Of a stretch of 6,915 bases of DNA, positions 1 to 5,562 are shown in pieces. This DNA comes from Alterirhizorhabdus sp964247265 (lineage in GTDB: Bacteria > Pseudomonadota > Alphaproteobacteria > Sphingomonadales > Sphingomonadaceae). Within the stretch, counting starts at the first letter, position 1. Every line of letters begins with the position of its first letter. The DNA lies in NCBI GenBank assembly GCA_964247265.1, contig CAXTTS010000175.1, forward strand, positions 1 to 6,915. Reading direction: 5' to 3'. Below the pieces are notes generated by a model. That model saw nothing but the letters and a program-made list of their open reading frames with translations, was not told where the DNA came from and did not search any database. Made by a program: the position numbers and the translations under genes.

Positions 1-1
1 G

Positions 2-133
2 ATCCTGGATGCGAGCGAGCGGCTGATCGCCACCTTCTTCGGCTATCTCGCCGATGCGCCGCGCGATCCGGAGGAGCCGCCGGAGCCGATCTGGCGCCAG
101 CGTGATTTCACCCCGCCGTTCCCGCCGCGCTGA
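2..133 (+). CDS. C-terminal fragment of an unrecognised protein (5' end outside window)
   Basis: An open frame enters from the left edge and ends at the TGA at 131-133, giving 43 residues. It reads as a short amphipathic helix (LDASERLIATFFGYLADA) followed by an acidic, proline-rich tail with PEEPPEPIW and a final TPPFPPR. Codon third positions are strongly G/C, as in the neighbouring genes, which supports real coding. The stop lies 49 bases before the permease start on the same strand, so the two could be co-transcribed. I do not recognise the family from this tail, and no catalytic motif is visible. The charged, proline-rich end suggests a soluble cytoplasmic protein, but that is only an impression. 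Confidence 0.55.
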   Translation: MLDASERLIATFFGYLADAPRDPEEPPEPIWRQRDFTPPFPPR

Positions 134-145
134 TCTTGCCTTTCC

Positions 146-168
146 GCCCCGCCGCGTCACAACGGGGC
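146..168 (+). terminator. Weak GC hairpin between upstream gene and permease
   Basis: GCCCCG at 146-151 pairs perfectly with CGGGGC at 163-168 across an 11-base loop. It lies 12 bases after the stop of the upstream gene and directly abuts the permease Shine-Dalgarno at 169-175. No T run follows, so it is not a classical intrinsic terminator. It could be a weak terminator or 3' end stabiliser for the upstream gene, or modulate access to the permease ribosome binding site. A 6-bp GC stem can also occur by chance in DNA this GC-rich. Confidence 0.2.
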
Positions 169-175
169 AGGGGAG
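169..175 (+). promoter_or_regulatory. Ribosome binding site of the permease, decides its start
   Basis: AGGGGAG lies 7 bases before the ATG at 183. This is strong evidence for starting at 183 rather than at the in-frame ATG at 54, which would add 43 arginine-rich residues and overlap the upstream coding frame. Confidence 0.75.
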
Positions 176-182
176 ACACGCG

Positions 183-1589
183 ATGACGAGCCGGTTCATG
201 CAGCGCAAGCCGCTGGAGGTGGAGGCATCGGCCGGCCACCGCCTGCCGCGAACGCTCAGCTGGTGGCACCTGACGGCGCTGGGCGTCGGCGCGATCGTCG
301 GCACCGGCATCTACACGCTGATCGGGGTGGGGGCGAACCTGGCCGGGCCGGGGGTGATCCTGTCCTTCCTGATCGCCGGCCTCGTCTGTGCCTGCGCGGC
401 GCTGGCCTATGCCGAGGTGGCGACGATGATCCCCGCCTCGGGCAGCGCCTATACCTACAGCTATGTCGTGATCGGGCAGGGCATCGCCTGGATCGTCGGG
501 TGGAGCCTGATCCTCGAATATTCGCTGGTGGTCAGCGCGGTGGCGGTCGGCTGGTCGGCCTATGCGGTGGGCTTCCTGAAGTCGGTCGGGGTGGATCTCC
601 CGCAGCAACTGGTGGCCGCGCCCCATGCCGGCGGCGCGATCAACCTGCCGGCGATCGGCATCATCGGCCTCGTCGCCGCCGCGCTCGCGGGCGGCACGCG
701 GGAGAGCGCCACTGTCAACGCCGTGCTGGTGCTGATGAAGATCGCCGCGCTGCTGCTGTTCGTGTTCATCGCACTGCCCCACTTCGATCTGGCGCGGTTC
801 AGCCCGTTCATGCCCTACGGCTTCGCCAAGACGGAGGTGGCAAGCGTCGGACACGGCGTGATGGCGGCGGCGGCGATCATCTTCTTCGCCTTCTACGGCT
901 TCGATGCGATCAGCACGGCGGCGGAGGAGGCCAAGCGGCCGGAGCGGGATCTGGCGATCGGCATCGTCGGATCGATGCTGATCTGCACCGCCATCTATAT
1001 CGGCGTGGCGGCGGTGGCGATCGGCTCCACCCCCTTCGCCCAGTTCGCCCATAGTCCGGAGCCGCTGGCGCTGATCCTGCGCAACCTCGGCCGATCGGGT
1101 GCCGCGGCGCTGATCGGCGCGGCGGCGGTGGTGGCGCTGCCGACGGTGATCCTCGCCTTCCTGTATGGGCAGAGCCGCATCTTCTTCGTGATGGCACGCG
1201 ACGGGCTGCTGCCCGCATGGCTCGCCGCCGTCAGCCCGCGCACGGGCACGCCGGTGCGGATCACGCTGGTGACGGCGGCGCTCGTCTCCGTCCTCGCCGG
1301 CTTCATTCCGCTGGAGGAGATCGCGGCGCTCGCCAATGCCGGCACGCTGGTGGCGTTCACCGCCGTCTCCGCCTGCCTGCTCATCATGCGGCTGCGCGAG
1401 CCCGGCCGCCCGCGCCGCTTCCGCGCGCCGCTGGCCTGGCTGTGCGGGCCGTTCGCGATCCTCGGCTGCCTGTATCTGTTCTGGAGCCTGCCGCACCGCA
1501 CGCAGGGATTATTCGCGCTGTGGAACGTGGCGGGCTTGCTGATCTACTTCGTCACCGAGTGGCGGCGCGGAGCGGTCGCCGCCGCGTAG
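183..1589 (+). CDS. APC-superfamily amino acid permease (YfnA / cationic amino acid transporter-like)
   Basis: This 468-residue inner-membrane protein is predicted to import amino acids by proton- or ion-coupled symport. The first helix carries the family signature GVGAIVGTGIY (residues 34-44), the unwound substrate-binding helix of the LeuT/APC fold. SFLIAGLVCACAALAYAEVA (61-80) and the segment from GSAYTYSY through SLILEYSLVVSAVAVGWSAY (87-127) follow the bacterial CAT-like pattern. FFAFYGFDAISTAAEE (234-249) matches the second broken helix (TM6) and the acidic loop after it. Further hydrophobic helices near 257-280, 307-328, 360-375, 381-402, 416-435 and 443-459 fit twelve membrane spans. 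Length is normal for the bacterial branch. The true start is set by a good Shine-Dalgarno. The peptidase gene starts 53 bases downstream on the same strand. Substrate cannot be told from sequence: cationic or broad neutral amino acids are the likely choices. Confidence 0.93.
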   Translation: MTSRFMQRKPLEVEASAGHRLPRTLSWWHLTALGVGAIVGTGIYTLIGVGANLAGPGVILSFLIAGLVCACAALAYAEVATMIPASGSAYTYSYVVIGQGIAWIVGWSLILEYSLVVSAVAVGWSAYAVGFLKSVGVDLPQQLVAAPHAGGAINLPAIGIIGLVAAALAGGTRESATVNAVLVLMKIAALLLFVFIALPHFDLARFSPFMPYGFAKTEVASVGHGVMAAAAIIFFAFYGFDAISTAAEEAKRPERDLAIGIVGSMLICTAIYIGVAAVAIGSTPFAQFAHSPEPLALILRNLGRSGAAALIGAAAVVALPTVILAFLYGQSRIFFVMARDGLLPAWLAAVSPRTGTPVRITLVTAALVSVLAGFIPLEEIAALANAGTLVAFTAVSACLLIMRLREPGRPRRFRAPLAWLCGPFAILGCLYLFWSLPHRTQGLFALWNVAGLLIYFVTEWRRGAVAAA

Positions 1590-1598
1590 ACGCGGCGG
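1579..1598 (+). terminator. Perfect GC hairpin straddling the permease stop codon
   Basis: CCGCCGCG at 1579-1586 and CGCGGCGG at 1591-1598 form a perfect 8-bp stem. The four loop bases TAGA contain the permease stop codon (1587-1589). The next bases have no T tract. It may attenuate or pause transcription between the permease and the peptidase, or protect the permease 3' end. Function is inferred; the inverted repeat itself is plain. Confidence 0.35.
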
Positions 1599-1642
1599 AT
1601 CATCGCGGGCAGAGTTCTGTCAAACCAGACTGAGGAACGATC

Positions 1643-3706
1643 ATGCGGCGTTCGGCCATCCTGCTTTCCCTGCTGCTCGCCACCGCGCCGGCGCTCGCCC
1701 AGCCGGTGGCTGACGGGCCGGTCCGCACCTTTACCGGCGGCGATCTGTTCGGCCTGTCCGCCGCTAGCGATCCGCAGATCAGCCCGGACGGCAGCCGCAT
1801 CGCCTATGTCCGCAAGTCGAACGACATCATGACCGATCGCGCCCGGTCGACCATCTGGCTGGTCGACGTGAAGACGGGCGCGCAGACGCCGCTCGTCGCG
1901 GGCGCGGGCGGCACCTCGCCGCGCTCGTCGCCCGACGGCACCCGGCTGGCGTTCGTCTCGGGCGCGGAGGACAAGGCGCCGTCGCAGCTCTCCGTCCGCT
2001 GGATGGCGACCGGCGCGGTGGCGAAGCTCACCGTATTGCCTGATGCGCCGGGCAGCCTCGCCTGGTCGCCGGACGGCCGGTCGATCGCCTACATCATGAC
2101 GGTGCCAGGCGAGGCCACCACGCTGGGCAAGGCGCCCGCCAAGCCGGAGGGGGCGGACTGGGGCAAGCCGCTGGAGGTGATCGATCGCATCACCTACCGC
2201 GCCGATGGCGGCGGCTACATCAAGCCGGGCAACGATCACGTCTTCGTTATCGCGGCCGATGGCGGCGCGCCGCGCCAGCTCACATTCGGCAAATATGACG
2301 ATGCCGGCCCGCTGTCGTGGACGGCGGACGGCCGGGCGCTCCTGTTCAGCGCGGTGCGCGGCCCGGATGCGGAGCGCGATTTCGCCAATTCCGAAGTCTA
2401 TGCGGTGGATGTCGCCAGCGGCACGCTTTCCGCGCTGACGAAGCGCAACGGGCCGGACGAGCGGCCTGTCGCCTCGCCCGACGGCAGCCACATCGCGTGG
2501 ATCGGCTATGACGACACCCGCCGCAGCTACGAGAACAACCAGCTCTACGTCGGCGATCGCAATGGCGGCGGCGCCCGCTCGCTCACCGCCGGGCTCGATC
2601 GCAGCATCGACGAGGCGAAATGGACGGCGGACGGGCGCAGCCTGATCGTCTCCTATGACGACAAGGGGGAGAAGAAGGTCGCGCGCATCTCGCTCGACGG
2701 CCGCGTCACGCCGATCGTCGGCGGTCTGGTCGGCAGCGATTTCGACCGGCCCTATACCGGCGGCGACTATTCGGTGTCGAAGGGCGGCATCGTCGCCTTC
2801 ACCGGCGGCGGCTCGCTCCAGCCGGCCGACGTCTATGTCGCGGATGTCAAAGGCGGACGCCGCCTGACCCACCTGAACGACACCCTCGCCACCAAGGCGC
2901 TCGGGCAGGTGCGCAAGCTGCCCGTCACCGCGCCCGATGGGCGGGCGATCGACGCATGGCTCGTCACGCCGCCCGGCTACACGGCGGGCGCGCGGGTGCC
3001 GTTGATCCTGGAGATCCACGGCGGCCCGCACAGCGCCTATGGCCCCTCCTTCTCCACCGACGATCAGCTTTACGCCGCGGCGGGCTATGCCGTGCTCTAC
3101 GCCAATCCGCGCGGCAGCACCTCCTATGGCGACGCCTTCGCCAACCTCATCAACAAGCGGTATCCGTCGGAGGATTATGACGATCTGATCGCGGGGGTGG
3201 ATGCCGCGATCGCCGCCGGGGTGGCCGATCCGGACAATCTGTTCGTCACCGGCGGCTCGGGCGGCGGCGTGCTGACGGCGTGGATCGTCGGCAAGACGCA
3301 CCGCTTCAAGGCGGCGGCCACGCAGAAGCCGGTCATCAACTGGGTCAGCGAGGCGCTGACGATGGATGCTACCCTGTTCACCTCGCGCTACTGGTTCGCC
3401 AAGCTGCCGTGGGAGGACCCGATGGGCTATTGGGCGCGCTCGCCGCTGTCGCTCGTCGGCAATGTGACGACGCCCACGCTCGTGGTGGTCGGTTCGAACG
3501 ACTATCGCACGCCGGTGAGCGAGGCCGAGCAATACTACGCCGCGCTCCAGATCAGGGGCGTGCCGACGGCGCTGGTGAAGGTGCCGGATGCCAGCCATGG
3601 CGGCATCGCCGCGCGTCCGTCGCAATCGGCGGCCAAGGCAGCGGCGATCCTCGCCTGGTTCGATCGTTACCGGGGCGCCGGGGCCGTCAGCACTCCACCA
3701 CGTTGA
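1643..3706 (+). CDS. Secreted S9-family serine peptidase (prolyl oligopeptidase / acylaminoacyl-peptidase-like)
   Basis: This 687-residue exported peptidase likely cleaves short peptides in the periplasm. Residues 1-19 form a Sec signal peptide: an Arg-Arg n-region, a leucine-rich core, and ALA before Gln20. A beta-propeller (about 30-410) shows repeated blade motifs such as ISPDGSRIAYV (46), SPDGTRLAFVSG (96), WSPDGRSIAYI (141), WTADGRALLFS (226), SPDGSHIAWIG (278) and WTADGRSLIVS (327). The alpha/beta-hydrolase domain follows (about 425-680), with HGGPH (459-463), NPRGSTSYGD (488-497), nucleophile Ser539 in GGSGGG, Asp620 in GSNDYRTP and His652 in DASHGG, so the triad is complete. GAGGA at 1632-1636, six bases before the ATG, supports the start. 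The length suits bacterial S9C-type enzymes. The stop overlaps the convergent sdaA end by 20 bases. The exact specificity (dipeptidyl-, acylaminoacyl- or oligopeptidase) is not decidable here. Confidence 0.94.
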   Translation: MRRSAILLSLLLATAPALAQPVADGPVRTFTGGDLFGLSAASDPQISPDGSRIAYVRKSNDIMTDRARSTIWLVDVKTGAQTPLVAGAGGTSPRSSPDGTRLAFVSGAEDKAPSQLSVRWMATGAVAKLTVLPDAPGSLAWSPDGRSIAYIMTVPGEATTLGKAPAKPEGADWGKPLEVIDRITYRADGGGYIKPGNDHVFVIAADGGAPRQLTFGKYDDAGPLSWTADGRALLFSAVRGPDAERDFANSEVYAVDVASGTLSALTKRNGPDERPVASPDGSHIAWIGYDDTRRSYENNQLYVGDRNGGGARSLTAGLDRSIDEAKWTADGRSLIVSYDDKGEKKVARISLDGRVTPIVGGLVGSDFDRPYTGGDYSVSKGGIVAFTGGGSLQPADVYVADVKGGRRLTHLNDTLATKALGQVRKLPVTAPDGRAIDAWLVTPPGYTAGARVPLILEIHGGPHSAYGPSFSTDDQLYAAAGYAVLYANPRGSTSYGDAFANLINKRYPSEDYDDLIAGVDAAIAAGVADPDNLFVTGGSGGGVLTAWIVGKTHRFKAAATQKPVINWVSEALTMDATLFTSRYWFAKLPWEDPMGYWARSPLSLVGNVTTPTLVVVGSNDYRTPVSEAEQYYAALQIRGVPTALVKVPDASHGGIAARPSQSAAKAAAILAWFDRYRGAGAVSTPPR

Positions 3707-5081
3707 CGGCAAGGCCGCCGAGGCTGGTCTCCTTGTATTTCGATCGCATGTCCTCGCCGGTCTGGCGCATCGTCTCGATCACCGCGTCCAGGCTCACGAT
3801 GTGGCGGCCGTCGCCCTGCAACGCCAGATAGGCGGCGTTGATCGCCTTGATCGCGCCCATCGTGTTGCGCTCGATACAGGGTATCTGGACGAGGCCGCCG
3901 ATCGGATCGCAGGTGAGCCCCAGATTATGCTCCATGCCGATCTCGGCGGCATTCTCGATCTGGCGATTGGTCGCGCCCAGCGCCGCCGCCAGCCCCGCCG
4001 CCGCCATCGAGCAGGCAACCCCCACCTCGCCCTGGCACCCCATCTCCGCCGCCGAGATGGAAGCGCGCTTCTTGTAGAGGAATCCGATCGCCGCCGCCGT
4101 GGTCAGCAGCAGGCGACTGCCGGCGGGCGTCGGCGCGGCGGTGAACACCTCATAATATTTCAGCACCGCCGGCAGCACGCCGGCCGCGCCATTGGTGGGC
4201 GCGGTGACGACGCGGCCGCCGGCGGCATTCTCCTCGTTCACGGCAAGCGCCCACAGGCTCACCCATTCGAACACGGCGGAGGGGTCGCTGCGCGGACCGC
4301 GCGCCAGCAGCCGCTCGTGCAGGTCCTTGGCGCGACGCCGTACCTTCAGGCCGCCGGGCAGCTCGCCCGCGCCTCCACAGCCGCGCGCGACACAGGCGAG
4401 CATCGCCTCGCGCACCGTATCCAGGAAGCCGTCGGTCTCGCCGTCTTCGCGCCACGCGCGCTCGTTGCAGGCGACGATCTCGCCGATCGACAGGCCGGTC
4501 GCATCGCCGATCGCCAGCAGTTCGGCGCCGGAGGAGAAAGGGTGCGGTACGGTGATGTTCACCCGCGCGGCCGGCGCGCCCTCGCGCAGGATCGCACCGC
4601 CGCCGACCGAGAAGTAGACCGCCTGCTCGATCTCGCCGCCGACCAGAAAGGCGGTGAAGCGCATCGCATTGGCATGGCCGGGCAGGAAGGTACCCCGGCG
4701 AAACAGCAGGTCCGTCTCGCGAACGAAGGGGATCGGCTGCGCGCCCGCCAGCAGCAGCCTGCCTTCATTCCCGATCGCCGCGAGCCGGGCGGGGATGGTA
4801 TCGGGATCGATCGTCTCGGGCGTCTCGCCGGCCAGCCCCAGCAGGGTGGCGGTGTCGGTGGAGTGGCCTAGTCCGGTAAGCGCCAACGAGCCGAACAGCT
4901 CGCACTGCACCCGCGCCACCTGGCCGCGCGCCACCGCCCGATCGGCGAAATCGCGCGCCGCGCGCATCGGGCCGACGGTGTGCGAACTCGACGGGCCGAT
5001 GCCGATGGTGAACAATTCCACCACGCTGATCGCGCGGGCGAGGTCTGGCCGCGTTGTGCCGGGCTGCGCGTCGGCGATCAT
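3687..5081 (-). CDS. sdaA: L-serine ammonia-lyase (L-serine dehydratase), iron-sulfur type, single chain
   Basis: This 464-residue cytoplasmic enzyme deaminates L-serine to pyruvate and ammonia using an oxygen-sensitive [4Fe-4S] cluster. The N-terminal beta domain begins with the hallmark GIGPSSSHTVGPM (27-39). The alpha domain contains APTNGAAGVLPAVL (294-307). Candidate cluster ligands are Cys349 (AEMGCQGEVG), Cys391 (GLTCDPIGG) and Cys402 (IPCIERN). Their spacing of 42 and 11 matches Cys343/385/396 of the Legionella enzyme. The last residue, Cys464, corresponds to the C-terminal cysteine that fills the active site there. The protein is a fused beta-alpha form, as in E. coli SdaA, not the split Bacillus type. 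It has about 17 extra N-terminal residues before the usual family start. No Shine-Dalgarno precedes the ATG, but a TATAGA box does. It lies 64 bases downstream of the SnoaL-like gene, and its 3' end overlaps the peptidase gene. Confidence 0.96.
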   Translation of the reverse strand: MIADAQPGTTRPDLARAISVVELFTIGIGPSSSHTVGPMRAARDFADRAVARGQVARVQCELFGSLALTGLGHSTDTATLLGLAGETPETIDPDTIPARLAAIGNEGRLLLAGAQPIPFVRETDLLFRRGTFLPGHANAMRFTAFLVGGEIEQAVYFSVGGGAILREGAPAARVNITVPHPFSSGAELLAIGDATGLSIGEIVACNERAWREDGETDGFLDTVREAMLACVARGCGGAGELPGGLKVRRRAKDLHERLLARGPRSDPSAVFEWVSLWALAVNEENAAGGRVVTAPTNGAAGVLPAVLKYYEVFTAAPTPAGSRLLLTTAAAIGFLYKKRASISAAEMGCQGEVGVACSMAAAGLAAALGATNRQIENAAEIGMEHNLGLTCDPIGGLVQIPCIERNTMGAIKAINAAYLALQGDGRHIVSLDAVIETMRQTGEDMRSKYKETSLGGLAVNVVEC

Positions 5082-5086
5082 GATCG

Positions 5087-5092
5087 TCTATA
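5087..5092 (-). promoter_or_regulatory. Possible -10 box for a leaderless sdaA transcript
   Basis: On the minus strand TATAGA occupies 5092-5087 and ends five bases before the A of the sdaA ATG (5081). That is the normal distance from a -10 box to a transcription start, so the mRNA could begin at the start codon. No good -35 hexamer is seen 16-18 bases further up, where the sequence is GC-rich. The lack of a Shine-Dalgarno fits this idea. It may still be chance, although AT-rich hexamers are scarce here. Confidence 0.3.
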
Positions 5093-5145
5093 GTTCATCT
5101 TTGTCGGTCACGCGCCGTCGGCCACCCGCCAACGCGTGACGAGGT

Positions 5146-5505
5146 TCAGCCGCCGACGATCGGCGGCGGGGTCTGCTGATGCTGCACCACGCGCCATTCG
5201 TCATGCCCCAGCCGGCGATAGGTGGAGGTGCAATAGGCATGGTAGCTCTTGCCGCCGCCCTCCGCCTTGGCACTGTAGGCGATCACGATCAGCCCCTCCT
5301 GCGGGCGCATGATGCGGCCGTCGGATATCGTCACGCTCTGCCAGCGCGGCGTATCGGCCACCGCCTCGATCGCCTCGGTTCCGCTCAGCACGAACGGTAT
5401 CGTCGGCAGCACCATCACGCATTCGTCATCCACCAGCTCGCGATAATGGTCCGCGTCACCGGTCCACAGGCTTTCTTCATAAGCCCAGACACGTTGATCT
5501 TCCAT
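5146..5505 (-). CDS. SnoaL-like / DUF4440 (NTF2-fold) small protein of unknown role
   Basis: This 119-residue soluble protein has the shape of the NTF2-like superfamily. An N-terminal helix is followed by WTGDADHYRELVDDECVMVLP (14-34), the typical helix then first strand. SGTEAIEAVADTPRWQSV (41-58) is next, then strands with ISDGRIMRP (60-68) and LIVIAYSAKAEG (72-83). The end, EWRVVQHQQTPP (103-114), is characteristic of DUF4440/SnoaL-like sequences. No signal peptide is present. NTF2-fold proteins include isomerases, hydrolases, ligand-binding and association domains, so function cannot be assigned; polar or ionisable residues that might line the cavity include Asp26, Glu28, Tyr77, His89 and Tyr91. 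An AGGAG motif selects the ATG at 5505 over the GTG at 5511. The gene lies between putA (57 bases upstream) and sdaA (64 bases downstream) on the same strand, so it may be in their operon. Confidence 0.85.
   Translation of the reverse strand: MEDQRVWAYEESLWTGDADHYRELVDDECVMVLPTIPFVLSGTEAIEAVADTPRWQSVTISDGRIMRPQEGLIVIAYSAKAEGGGKSYHAYCTSTYRRLGHDEWRVVQHQQTPPPIVGG
5149..5167 (-). terminator. Perfect GC hairpin over the last codons of the SnoaL-like gene
   Basis: GCCGCCGA at 5149-5156 and TCGGCGGC at 5160-5167 form a perfect 8-bp stem with a 3-base loop. It encodes most of the terminal PPIVGG and ends directly before the TGA at 5148-5146. No T tract follows on the minus strand, so it is at best an atypical terminator or a 3' end stabiliser separating this gene from sdaA. 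Coding of Pro-Pro and Gly-Gly in GC-rich codons could by itself give such a symmetry. Confidence 0.3.
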
Positions 5506-5512
5506 GCTCACT

Positions 5513-5517
5513 CTCCT
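5513..5517 (-). promoter_or_regulatory. Ribosome binding site of the SnoaL-like gene, decides its start
   Basis: AGGAG (read on the minus strand from 5517 to 5513, followed by AG) is 7 bases before the ATG at 5505. Only one base separates it from the alternative GTG at 5511, so the ATG is the real start and the protein is two residues shorter than the longest open frame. Confidence 0.8.
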
Positions 5518-5562
5518 GATCCTGCCGCCCCGATCAAGCGAAAGCCGGCGGCGGATGTTCCG

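Noticed and set aside
54..182. N-terminal extension of the permease from the ATG at 54
   Set aside because: It would overlap the end of the upstream gene, gives an Arg/Ser-rich leader with no homology-like features, and lacks the strong Shine-Dalgarno present before the ATG at 183.
108..1496. A 462-codon minus-strand frame opposite the permease
   Set aside because: Its composition (runs of Arg, Asp, Gln, His) is typical of an antisense shadow of a membrane protein gene; no domain is visible.
1544..3712. A 722-codon open frame on the minus strand opposite the peptidase
   Set aside because: It is arginine- and alanine-rich with no recognisable domain, lies wholly antisense to a clear S9 peptidase with intact motifs, and is the expected shadow in GC-rich DNA where stop codons are rare.
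3588..4871. A 427-codon plus-strand frame opposite sdaA
   Set aside because: Low-complexity Arg/Gly/Ala-rich translation with no family motif, antisense to a very well conserved enzyme.
5088..5273. A 61-codon minus-strand frame ending in DKDEL before sdaA
   Set aside because: It overlaps the SnoaL-like gene in another frame, is Arg/Ala-rich, and has no ribosome binding site; the ER-like ending is coincidence in a bacterium.
5524..5552. Possible terminator after putA (GCCGCC at 5524-5529 with GGCGGC at 5547-5552)
   Set aside because: Only a 6-bp stem with a 17-base loop and no T tract; such pairs are expected by chance at this GC content.
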